This document shows, one piece after another, positions 56,301 through 64,000 of a DNA stretch of 64,000 nt. The stretch spans positions 9,083,835 through 9,147,834 of the forward strand of contig OZ038527.1 of NCBI GenBank assembly GCA_964036665.1, given 5' to 3'. The notes beneath the pieces were generated by a model. It searched no databases. It worked only from the letters and a program-made list of their open reading frames with translations, and was not told the DNA's origin. How positions within the stretch are numbered: position 1 is the stretch's first letter; every line of letters begins with the position of its first letter. This stretch comes from Gordius sp. MW1. Lineage: Eukaryota > Nematomorpha > Gordioida > Gordea > Gordiidae. The position numbers and the translations under genes are program-made.

Positions 56301-58254
56301 TTTTTTTGACAAACCTTTTTTATCGAGTTGTTTATATTTTGTGATATGGGACGGTCGATAGTACGGGCCGACCCTTTGAATAGGTTTCGTTTGCCTTTAC
56401 TTTGCAATGTTAAAAACGTCTTAATTAATAACGAACATTAACTCTTCTAAGTTCAAAAAATATTTAATGTAGGCCTACCGCCCCGACCTGGCGGCCATGG
56501 CGGACGAAATAGACCGAAGACCCGATAGGGGATTGTCTTTGCTAAGCATTCAATCAGACGCCAGCTATTCGTCGTCATCTTCATCTAGCAGTAGCAGCAG
56601 TAGCGAGGACAGGACTAGTCGAAGTTCTTCCGTCTCGTCCACACGCAGCGATGGAACATCTCTCAATAGCGGATTAGTCAACGGTTAATAAATATTACCC
56701 ACTTTATAAATTCTCCTTATGGATGCTATTTTAAGTCACTCCCGGAGTCTTTCACCTTTTAGATTCTTTTTCAAAAATTTATTTCTTGTTCATTCTAGTT
56801 AAATTTTATAATGAATGATAAACTCAGAGTGAGAATCAAATTGGCAAAAACAACGTTCTTTGACGATAGGCGTTGTGCGAAACCATTAATAGTAAAGTCC
56901 TTAGGTGTGATTGTAAATATTTGGGTTCAGTTTTTTGATTTTCGAATCTGGGTCTGTGTTGCATATTTAGACTTAACTTGGCTTTAGCCAAGGCTTTGGG
57001 CATGGGTTAAATATTTTATGCCTACCTTGATTTAAAACTAGATATTTTTAAGATTGGCCGTTAATCAGGTCCGTTCTGACTAAGAATTTTTAGCTTGTAT
57101 ATTATATAAATCGATGGTTTAACCGCTAATTTTGATTCAGCAATAATTAATCGATGTTTTATTAAGCTTTCATGCAAGTCAATGACTCTCGTTGTTAAGT
57201 CTATAGATCCTTATTTGCCACGTATTTAATAACTAAAATGAAGCGGAGAAGGGTATTCACCAGGACCTGCCCAATGTCATTCGCACCCTTTATTTATAAA
57301 CTAGATTGTTGTAAAACTGTGTTAAATACTCATAATTTCCATTCTTTAAAATATTTTATCTTTCTCACCTTTGCCTATCACACTTAGGTCACAATCAGCG
57401 TTGGGTCAAGAAGAACGGCTCCAACATAGAAGCCGCTCCTATAGCTAACGGTGGCGCTACAACAGCCAGCAATGGCACGAGGAGGAGGAAAAGGACTAGA
57501 AAAATTTCCAACGCCTTAGCTAACGGCATCTACCAAAATGGAACTACGGCCTTAGGTTTTAACAAAGAAACCACGGTCTCCTCATCTAACGAAGGTCATT
57601 TGTCGCGCTCTCATCCCAATAATAACAACATTAGCTATTCTAGGTCGGCGGGTGTTAATTCTCGAAAGCGAGATACGCCTCCTTCCTCATCTTCTCACTC
57701 TTCTTCTTCCAGCACTTCTTCATCCGAATATTCTCGGTTAGAATCTTTACCTTTTTTAAAGCAAAACACTCGCCCAATGAGTTATTAAGTTGGGCACGGT
57801 TTTAGGGCTTTATTATAGACCAAACTTTAAACTCGCTCACATTTTTAATTTGGCTTTCTAAGAGATAATTTATACGAAGGAAACTCGAGTTTTAGGATGT
57901 AAGATTTACACTTTATTTGTCTCACCCCTTGGGCCTATTTATCGTCACAGCTTAATTAATTTCTTATGAGGCTGTTCTTCAGGAATCACTTTGACGGTAA
58001 ATAATTTTACCCGTTTTAAAACGGGTTTACGTTTTTGTACATGTCAATTTTATCCCCTAAAAATGGTTTATGTTCTAACGGTGATCAGAGCTGATTCTCG
58101 CTTATCCCGCGGTTCTAGTCGTTCCAGGCGAACGCGACGTCGAAGGCGTTGTTCTTGTAACGAATGCATACCTCCCGCTGCTGTAAACGTACCAACGAAT
58201 AATCATAACCAAAATTCTGACGAAGTCAAAAGTATCAGGGATAGAAGTAATTAA
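50307..58254 (+). CDS. JMJD6: JMJD6-type JmjC oxygenase, about nine exons
   Basis: Nuclear Fe(II)/2-oxoglutarate dioxygenase; family members hydroxylate lysines of splicing factors (arginine demethylation also reported). Exons: 50307-50358, 50401-50606, 53421-53579, 54048-54244, 55024-55171, 55655-55843, 56473-56683, 57388-57736, 58089-58254 (558 residues). All introns GT-AG and in phase. The core aligns with human JMJD6 without gaps in the modelled part: [52 protein letters not shown] (H187, D189), K204, [14 protein letters not shown] (H273), TQNFAS (T285, N287), [14 protein letters not shown]. After it come a 12-Ser run, then Ser- and Arg-rich sequence with RRTRRRRR, as in the family's poly-Ser/basic tail. 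The core is certain; the last two introns use weak GTTA donors, so ends at 56688 or 57788 are possible alternatives. Confidence 0.93.
50401..50606 (+). CDS. JMJD6: JMJD6 exon 2
   Basis: Encodes [38 protein letters not shown] and [20 protein letters not shown]. Donor CCAGAA|gtaatc at phase 0. Confidence 0.9.
50607..53420 (+). other. JMJD6 intron 2
   Basis: AT-rich, 2.8 kb. Holds a MITE at 52375-52523 and an open plus-strand stretch at 52848-53174 with no recognisable domain. Confidence 0.6.
52375..52523. mobile_element. MITE, CATGGGCGTAGCC family
   Basis: CTTGGGCGTAGCC to GGCTACGCCCATG with the family's CCCCCTCTAATCCCAA tract; 149 bp. A 5-bp tttct repeat abuts both ends, but no full 8-bp TSD. 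Confidence 0.75.
53421..53579 (+). CDS. JMJD6: JMJD6 exon 3
   Basis: Acceptor ttttatggtag; [19 protein letters not shown] to [10 protein letters not shown]; donor GAT|gtaata. 53 codons. Confidence 0.92.
54048..54244 (+). CDS. JMJD6: JMJD6 exon 4 (HxD motif)
   Basis: Acceptor tatgctag; [17 protein letters not shown], then [16 protein letters not shown] and [19 protein letters not shown]. Carries the iron ligands H187 and D189 and K204. Donor AAATG|gtaact. Confidence 0.93.
55024..55171 (+). CDS. JMJD6: JMJD6 exon 5
   Basis: Acceptor tttttttaag; gives [16 protein letters not shown] (human has RWCLFP) and [20 protein letters not shown]. Donor CGG|gtatgt. Confidence 0.92.
55655..55843 (+). CDS. 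JMJD6: JMJD6 exon 6 (distal His)
   Basis: Acceptor cgtacctaaag; [20 protein letters not shown] with H273, then [18 protein letters not shown] and [18 protein letters not shown]. Donor AAG|gtcagt. Confidence 0.93.
56030..56128. repeat. Tandem duplication (about 58 bp x2) in JMJD6 intron 6
   Basis: AAATTTCGACTAAGCCTTGA through AAAAGCCAGGCATTTTA is repeated once, almost unchanged. Confidence 0.8.
56135..56275. mobile_element. MITE fragment in JMJD6 intron 6
   Basis: Family core (GGGGCAAAATGATCATTTTT, GAGAGGGGCAGCCGCCCATC) with the right end GGCTACGCCTGA. The left TIR is not recognisable. Confidence 0.6.
56473..56683 (+). CDS. JMJD6: JMJD6 exon 7 (poly-Ser)
   Basis: Acceptor taatgtag; [16 protein letters not shown], then [10 protein letters not shown] and a run of 12 serines with mixed TCN/AGC codons, so the run is not a plain triplet slip. 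The end is the donor G|gttaat or, if unspliced, a stop TAA at 56686 that overlaps an AATAAA. Confidence 0.85.
57388..57788 (+). CDS. JMJD6: JMJD6 exon 8 (Ser-rich tail)
   Basis: Acceptor cacacttag; [35 protein letters not shown] and a Ser-rich part. Either spliced at 57736 (TCTCG|gttaga) to exon 9 or read to a TAA at 57786-57788. Both choices are in frame with exon 7. Confidence 0.7.
58089..58254 (+). CDS. JMJD6: JMJD6 exon 9 (Arg-rich tail), probable
   Basis: Acceptor ggtgatcag; [20 protein letters not shown] then CSCNECIPP and a stop. Joined to the 57736 donor it gives [15 protein letters not shown], a natural continuation of an SR-rich tail. Confidence 0.6.
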
Positions 58255-58343
58255 ATATGCTTAAATTCGACAAATCTTTAGTTGTTACGTTAGATGACAT
58301 AAACTGTCACACTAAAAAATTTGCGGCGATGGCGTTCCCTTTT

Positions 58344-58349
58344 AATAAA
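58344..58349 (+). promoter_or_regulatory. Candidate poly-A signal of JMJD6
   Basis: AATAAA 90 bp after the exon 9 stop codon. Confidence 0.5.
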
Positions 58350-58645
58350 GGAACACTGTGAATGTGATTCCATAAATTAAAGAAAATTTTTATTATTATT
58401 TTAAATGTAAATTACAAAAAAACGTTTGAATTAACAAGGGTGACATAATTATACCAATATTACTCAAAGAATGCTTTCTAAAATTGTGTGTGATTAAGTA
58501 TTTATAATCTAAACTAAGGAGGTTTATTAATGGTCTCGTTGGATTGGTAAAAATGGTAAGAAGATAGGGCTTTTAAATGTAAAGTTTGAATAAAAGATTA
58601 ATTACATTATAAAAAGATTTCTTGCCTTGACCAAAGGTCTGTTGA

Positions 58646-58772
58646 ATATACTCAGAAATAATCAATCCATTATATAAACTATGGGGTTTTGTCATTAATA
58701 AAACCCCCTAGTTTATATAATCTAACAAGATCATTATAGTTTATGTAATGGATTGATTTTTTCTGAGTATAT
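58646..58772. mobile_element. Small palindromic element (127 bp)
   Basis: ATATACTCAGAAATAATCAA at 58646 pairs with TTGATTTTTTCTGAGTATAT ending at 58772; a second stem GGGGTTTT/AAAACCCC lies at the centre. The arms are about 37 bp. No TSD beyond TA. Confidence 0.65.
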
Positions 58773-60446
58773 TTATTTAAAATCTCTTTGAAAATCTTAT
58801 CACGCTTAGGCATTTTATAAATAAATTTTGAGATTAACAATATATTATAAACAATCGCCTTGTGAAGAATGGCTGACGACTGCGTTATTTCCCGTGGATA
58901 GACAGTCTATTTAATCTTAGGGTTTTCAAAGCATTAATTTATGTTTAGTAATTAAAGTGTTTTCCTACGTGTTGGGATATTATGCATAGTGAGGGAAGCG
59001 GAAGAAGCCAAAAGGTTTAGGGAGAGTGGGAGAAACGGTGTACACGAAAGCGTCAAATCAATTGGAAACGGTTCCATATATAAGAATGGCTACCATTGAA
59101 GTATTCCATTAATAAAAGTTTTATTCTATTAAAATGTTCCTCATTTAAACACAACTAATTTTAGATTTTATATAATATTTCAAATAGGCTGTATAGTTTG
59201 ACTGAATTTTTACAATAAGTCGATTAGAGTGTTTCTCAGCAAATAATTTTGTTTCGGCTCCAATTGTTGCTGTGTTAAAAAAAGTATGGAAAGGTTCTGG
59301 GGGCCAGAATGGTTGTCTTGTAGATAATAAATTTATGTTTAAAATCTTTAAATTATAGATAGGTCAGCTAACAATAGGAATATTTTGTAAACAACAACTA
59401 TCATTGGTGATTCTACATTAGTCATTTTTGGAAAAGACGACTAATAAGTTCAATTCCTACACCCTTAACAGGACTTAGGATTTAAAAAATATTAATGGTC
59501 TGCGTTAATAATATTTAGGGTTATTTTAATATTAGAAGAATAGGGCTGAGGCATTATTTAAATTAAATGCAAATATATAATTATGTCTATATTTGTCATC
59601 GCGCAACATAATCACCGCTAGAAAAGGTTAAAAATCACAAATTAGTGCGCATATTTTTTCGTTTTACCAAAATGTTGCGTTATGACCATTTGTCCCAAGA
59701 CAATTTTGATTTTTTAAAACGTCAAAATACTGCAATGTTTTCTACAAATTTGAATAGATAGACGAATTTTCCTTATGAATGTTGCATAAAATATTGTGTA
59801 TTCACATGACATTTTTATTACTTAAATTTATTTTGTTAAAACCTTTATAGATTTTGGTAAAAAAATCATACATCAGCAAATTGTGGCACCTTTTTCATCA
59901 CGTTTTAGTGGGACAGTTAGCAAAATGTATGTCTATATATTCGATAATCATTGTCTCCATATCTTAAATACCATTGATTATGTTAGTCAAACGCCGAGTG
60001 TAATGTATTTTGAAGAGATAGTGTTTGTAATTTATATTTGCTTTTCCCCGCGATTCATTGTATTAAATTTGGGAATATCAATAAACTCAGCTTAAATTTG
60101 TTTTATTTTTAATATTTTTGTTGAGATGCTTTAGACATGGTGTATAAAATGTTTTTGGTAGTTTAATTTGATATACAGCATTCAATTATATTTGCAATTA
60201 TTTATTAAATTATTGATTAAAGTAAATTGTTGTCATGAAAAACAAAATTTATTAAAATGTAATGAACATGCCATAAGGGGCATACCTTTTGCCATGAAAC
60301 CCTAATTTTCATATTTTAGCAGTGTTGATTTAATTTTTAGTCCTTGACTCATTTTAAGACAAACATTTTGCTAATTTTTAAATTCTTTTATTGTTCATTT
60401 TAAATAGTTATGAAATTTGCTATTTATATATGAGAACAAATTATTG
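58773..60446. other. AT-rich spacer
   Basis: No supported gene. The open stretch at 59883-60095 (plus) has no recognisable domain. Confidence 0.45.
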
Positions 60447-60603
60447 TGCTCAGTACTTAATTCAATTTTTGCTCAGTAGAATATTTAAATGCTTAGTAGA
60501 ATAAACAAATGCTCAGTAGAATAATTAAATACTCAGTAAATAATTTAATGTTCAGTTATTTAATTATTATTTGTTCAGTTTTTTATTCAAATCTTGCTCA
60601 GTA
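60447..60603 (+). repeat. TGCTCAGTA motif array (left)
   Basis: Motif every 20-25 bp: four perfect or near-perfect TGCTCAGTA, then ACTCAGTA, TGTTCAGTT twice and a last TGCTCAGTA at 60595. Confidence 0.85.
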
Positions 60604-60829
60604 ATTTTTTTATTTATGCAAAGTAACTACGAACTAGTTTTAAAACCAAACTCTCGAGCCAGATACGAACACGAAATATCTAAGTAAGAGTCTTGCGTGT
60701 TTCCCATCGAGTCAAAGTGCTCCGCTGAAAAATGCTTTATTTTTGTTTATATGTTAATTAAAATAAATTTTATTCCATAAACTACTTCCTATTTGGCACT
60801 CATTTTAAATTCAACTCCTCGGAAGCTAC

Positions 60830-61804
60830 ATTCTCTGTTTATCAAACTCTGGAATCTTATGAATCTGACAGCGAAGAAGTTGTTGTAGATAAAAAAAAGA
60901 ATCGATTGCCACGTAAACGCACCAATATTATTTGGAAGAAGATTGCCACCTATGAAAATGCAGAAGAAGCTAAAACTTTTGTGGATAAAGCCTAGGGCTA
61001 TTGGTACAAAAATAACACTTGGGAAGGTATGAAAGTTTATTACAGGTAAAATATTTTTACCTTATATAATGATTTTTAATTTTTAAGGTGTAACAAAGCC
61101 AAATACAGAGGTCTGCAATGTGCCGCAAGATTGTACATTTGGTATGAATCTATATCTGATAAGGCGAAAGCTTATGCTTCAAAGTCATTACATACTCATC
61201 AAGAAGATACTAAAAATACTAAACTAAATACTGAAGGCCTAAATCAATAATTTATAATCTAAACAAAATGGTTTACAAAATTTCAATGTCCCAACTTAGA
61301 AATACATTAACAGCTTAAAGAAAGGAAAAATACGGTTTATCAATAATTAGTTTAGGAGAGTTAGAACAATGGCTAATTGATTATTCCTTAATACCCTCAG
61401 ATGAAGATGAACCCTTTATAGTTTCTTATATGGTGTGCTATGAAGAATGTACTTTTAAATTTTTATGTTAACAAAGAGGTATTTTATCATTTTTCATCTG
61501 TTAGTTTTAGGCTTTTGGGGAATAGTGAACTTTCAGATATATTGCATGCTGATGCCACCTATAAAATCACTTTGCACGTCTTCCCACTTTTAATAATTGG
61601 TACCACTGATTATGATAGACATTTTCATTTTTTGGGAATGTCTCTCTGTACAAACGAAAGGAAAGACTTCATATTTCTTTTTAACGGTTTAATTCTTGAG
61701 CTGAAGTCTTTAGATAATACAACTCCTAAATGTGAGGTTTTAGTTACAGATGGAAGAAAGCGAGGCAGACCCTTAAAGGCTAAATCAGCCTTTATTGTTC
61801 AGTA
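60830..61804 (+). pseudogene. Mutator-like (MULE) transposase, broken and internally deleted
   Basis: The first part (about 60830-61250) is an FLYWCH/WRKY-GCM1-like zinc-binding region: WKKIATYENAEEAKTFV, then KVYYRCNKAKYRGLQCAARL and a C-terminal HTH, with a 42-bp intron at 61046-61087 and an in-frame TAG at 60993-60995. Then ISLGELEQWLIDYSLIPSDED. The last part (61440-61804) is the start of the catalytic domain: LSDILHADATYKITLHVFPL, IIGTTDYDRHFHFLGMSLCT and DFIFLFNGL, where HADATYK holds the first catalytic Asp. VLVTDG is then followed directly by RKRGRPLKAKSAFIVQ, the element's usual AT-hook-like C-terminus, so the rest of the catalytic domain is deleted. Confidence 0.82.
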
Positions 61805-62306
61805 ATGGTAAGTTTAGATTATTTAACATAGATTATATAACAAATTTTAGGTTTTTGAAATGAAAGTTGTCTCCAGCAAAATTTGTCTATTTTTTCATTT
61901 TAAATTGTTAATTATTATTATTATTAATCTGTATTTGTAAATATTTGTGATTATATCCAAATAAAAATTTAATATTTTCCCTTTACAAAGTTGAAGATTG
62001 ATAAATCTCAACAAAATTTGCAAAAAAATCCATTATAAACATGGAAAATTAAGAAGGGAAAGGCATAGCATTTAGAATTGGAATTATAGGTCATTACTTT
62101 TTATAGCTTTTTTAACTTGCCATTTATTTATTTGAATGGAGAGAAGGGAGGACTTAAAGGGAAAAAATTCAAGACACTAAGATACGTGAAAATTTCTATT
62201 TAATTTAGCCAAAATAAACTATTTCAATTTCCACACACTCAATTTAACTTTTTTTTACAAAATACTAGTGCTAAATAGATTAAGATTGAGTATTATTTAT
62301 TAAAAT

Positions 62307-62533
62307 TACTGAGCATTTTTTTTGAAAATACTGAGCATTTTGGATTTATAACTGAGCAATATTAAGATTATTTACTGAGCATTTTGGATTTATAACTGAG
62401 CAATATTAAGATTATTTACTGAGCATTCTGGATTTATAACTGAGCAATATTAAGATTATTTACTGAGAATTTTTGAATTTTTTACTGAGCACATTAATAA
62501 AATACTGAGCATTTTTGATTTTTTTACTGAGAA
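62307..62533 (-). repeat. TACTGAGCA motif array (right)
   Basis: Includes three copies of a 42-bp unit (TTACTGAGCATTTTGGATTT + ATAACTGAGCAATATTAAGA) and flanking single motifs; reverse complement of the left array. Confidence 0.85.
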
Positions 62534-64000
62534 TTTAAATAACATCCTTTATATATTATTATAATATATTGCTACCTAAGAATTGAAGTGCTATATCTGC
62601 ACAAAACTTTGAACGGAGATAATTGAGTTCTAAGTTTGAAATGCTATAAAATCTAAACTTATTAATAATATAACTTTTGTTTATTTTCTTAATAATAAAG
62701 GACATTTTTAAGTTTAGATAGAACAAAGTTCTAAATTTGTTGAGGTTTTAGTTAGCAACTTTGTTCTTCATTGCAAGTGTAAAGGTTTTGTTGACATCAG
62801 ATTATATTTAAAACTAAAATAATAAGTAATTATTACATAGTTATTTTATATAATGACTATATTACTACAATAACTAAAATTTATTATAAAAAAATTGTGG
62901 TAAATTTGAGTTGTGTACCTTATATTAAATTATAATACTTTTAAATATCTTTGAGGGCATAAATGTATATAATTAAATTTCTTAAACAATCATAATGATT
63001 TATATACTTTATACAGCTTAAAATATTTACTAAGGCCAATTTGTATCAATCATACTATGTACAAAAATATTATTATAAAAATTTATTAATTATAATTTAA
63101 ATATTACATGCAAAATAATATCAAAGAGAAGTACAAAAAATTATTTCTATTTTTTGAACAATAGCATCATTAAAAATTTACCTATAGACAATCTTAATTA
63201 TTCTCTTTTAAAAATTCTTTTTTTTGTGTTACTATCTCTCGAAAATTTTCTTTTTTGGCCATAAGTCATCCTTTTCCTAGAGCAATAATGTACAAAGCCT
63301 AAAATTATTAGTACTAATTATTGTTTTAAGAAATTTGTCTGATTGCAACCATAATAAATAATTTCTTGATCTATTATCTTAAAACTTTTATAAAAGTTAG
63401 GGCTGTATTTTTATATTTAATTTTACTTATCTTCATCCGAAATAGTTTTTATCTTATCTTTGCCATACCACAGTTATAAAGTAATTGTAGGGACATTATG
63501 CAAACTAAAATTTAAAGGAAGATGATTTATTCATATGAGATAGTTGCAGATAGAGCAAAATAAGAACCTTAATAAAGAAGCCCAAAATTTTTTATTCTTT
63601 AAATGGTTCATGATAAAAATATATAAGATTCTATGGAATAGCACTTTTATCTTAAAATTTTCAAAAAATTTGAAGATAGAACACTCCAATTCTTAGGTGA
63701 AAAGTTTTAAAAATATTACTAAATTCAGGGTTAACACCTGTATAAAATAAGCTTTAATATTAACCTAAAAATTATAAGTTAAAAATTATCAATAGTATAG
63801 TTACTATTGTCAACATGTTAGATTTTAAAAAAATATAGTAACAGAGCTGTTAAGAAAAGTCTCATAAACTGTGGACTCTACACATGTCCTAATTCTTATG
63901 GTAATTTTAACAATTTAGTGAAACAAAGATTGAACACAACTATCATATGTTACTATTCATTTATTTAAAAGTTTGTAACTTATAATTAAAATAAATTGTA
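62534..64000. other. AT-rich end of window, nothing supported
   Basis: No coding frame, repeat array or RNA gene could be recognised. Confidence 0.5.

Larger units (their letters stand above)
60447..62533 (+). mobile_element. MULE-type element bounded by inverted TGCTCAGTA arrays
   Basis: The left end carries eight TGCTCAGTA-like motifs in 60447-60603; the right end carries eleven TACTGAGCA-like motifs in 62307-62533, the exact reverse complement. A decayed Mutator-like transposase lies between. The paired arrays act as long, internally repetitive terminal inverted repeats. Exact outer ends and TSD (MULEs usually 8-10 bp) could not be fixed. Confidence 0.75.

Noticed and set aside
1-64000. 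CRISPR arrays, bacterial operons or riboswitches
   Set aside because: The direct repeats present are minisatellites without spacers of even length, and the genes are spliced animal genes.

Overview
This is a eukaryotic, AT-rich (roughly two-thirds A+T by eye) nuclear window from a metazoan, most likely an invertebrate. The evidence is two spliced host genes of animal families with GT-AG introns, plus a dense population of animal-type transposable elements (RTE-like LINEs, another non-LTR retrotransposon, hAT, MULE and Helentron-like elements, many MITEs). I cannot name the species from sequence alone.

Two host genes can be modelled exon by exon. (1) On the minus strand, 35218 down to 23452, is a five-exon rhodopsin-class GPCR that reads as a tachykinin-like peptide receptor (all seven TM segments, DRY, NPLIY, WPFG; a 9.6 kb first intron filled with transposons). 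(2) On the plus strand, 50307-58254, is a JMJD6-type Jumonji-C Fe(II)/2-oxoglutarate oxygenase in about nine exons. Its iron and cofactor ligands fall at H187, D189, K204, T285, N287 and H273, the numbers used for human JMJD6. It has a long poly-Ser/Arg-rich tail.

The rest is mobile or repetitive DNA. 1-2940: decayed RTE-like LINE. 3037-4944: MITEs with a 960-bp hAT foldback nested inside one. 6209-10560: short repeats and a non-autonomous TIR element. 10640-13485: hAT fragment, then a Helentron/DINE-1/pearl-like element with a 128-bp tandem core and a GGAC microsatellite. 13905-15655: second type of non-LTR retrotransposon (minus). 15933-17087: deleted hAT element with 8-bp TSD. 17640-18835: LTR-like direct repeats. 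21378-22740: second RTE copy (minus). 25897-30720: second copies of the TIR element and the Helentron-like repeat, inside the GPCR intron. 44558-47649: two nested elements, each with its own TSD, the inner one a huge foldback of G/C-tract minisatellites. 48879-49822: a 69-bp tandem array encoding a 23-residue repeat resembling the STPR DNA-binding repeat. 50012-50267: a MITE with intact TSD ending 40 bp before the JMJD6 start codon. 60447-62533: a decayed MULE whose ends are inverted arrays of the motif TGCTCAGTA.

There are no rRNA or tRNA genes, no CRISPR and no bacterial operons. The long AT-rich spacers (4.9-6.2, 18.8-19.8, 32.1-34.2, 35.2-42.3, 58.8-60.4 and 62.5-64 kb) show no supportable genes.
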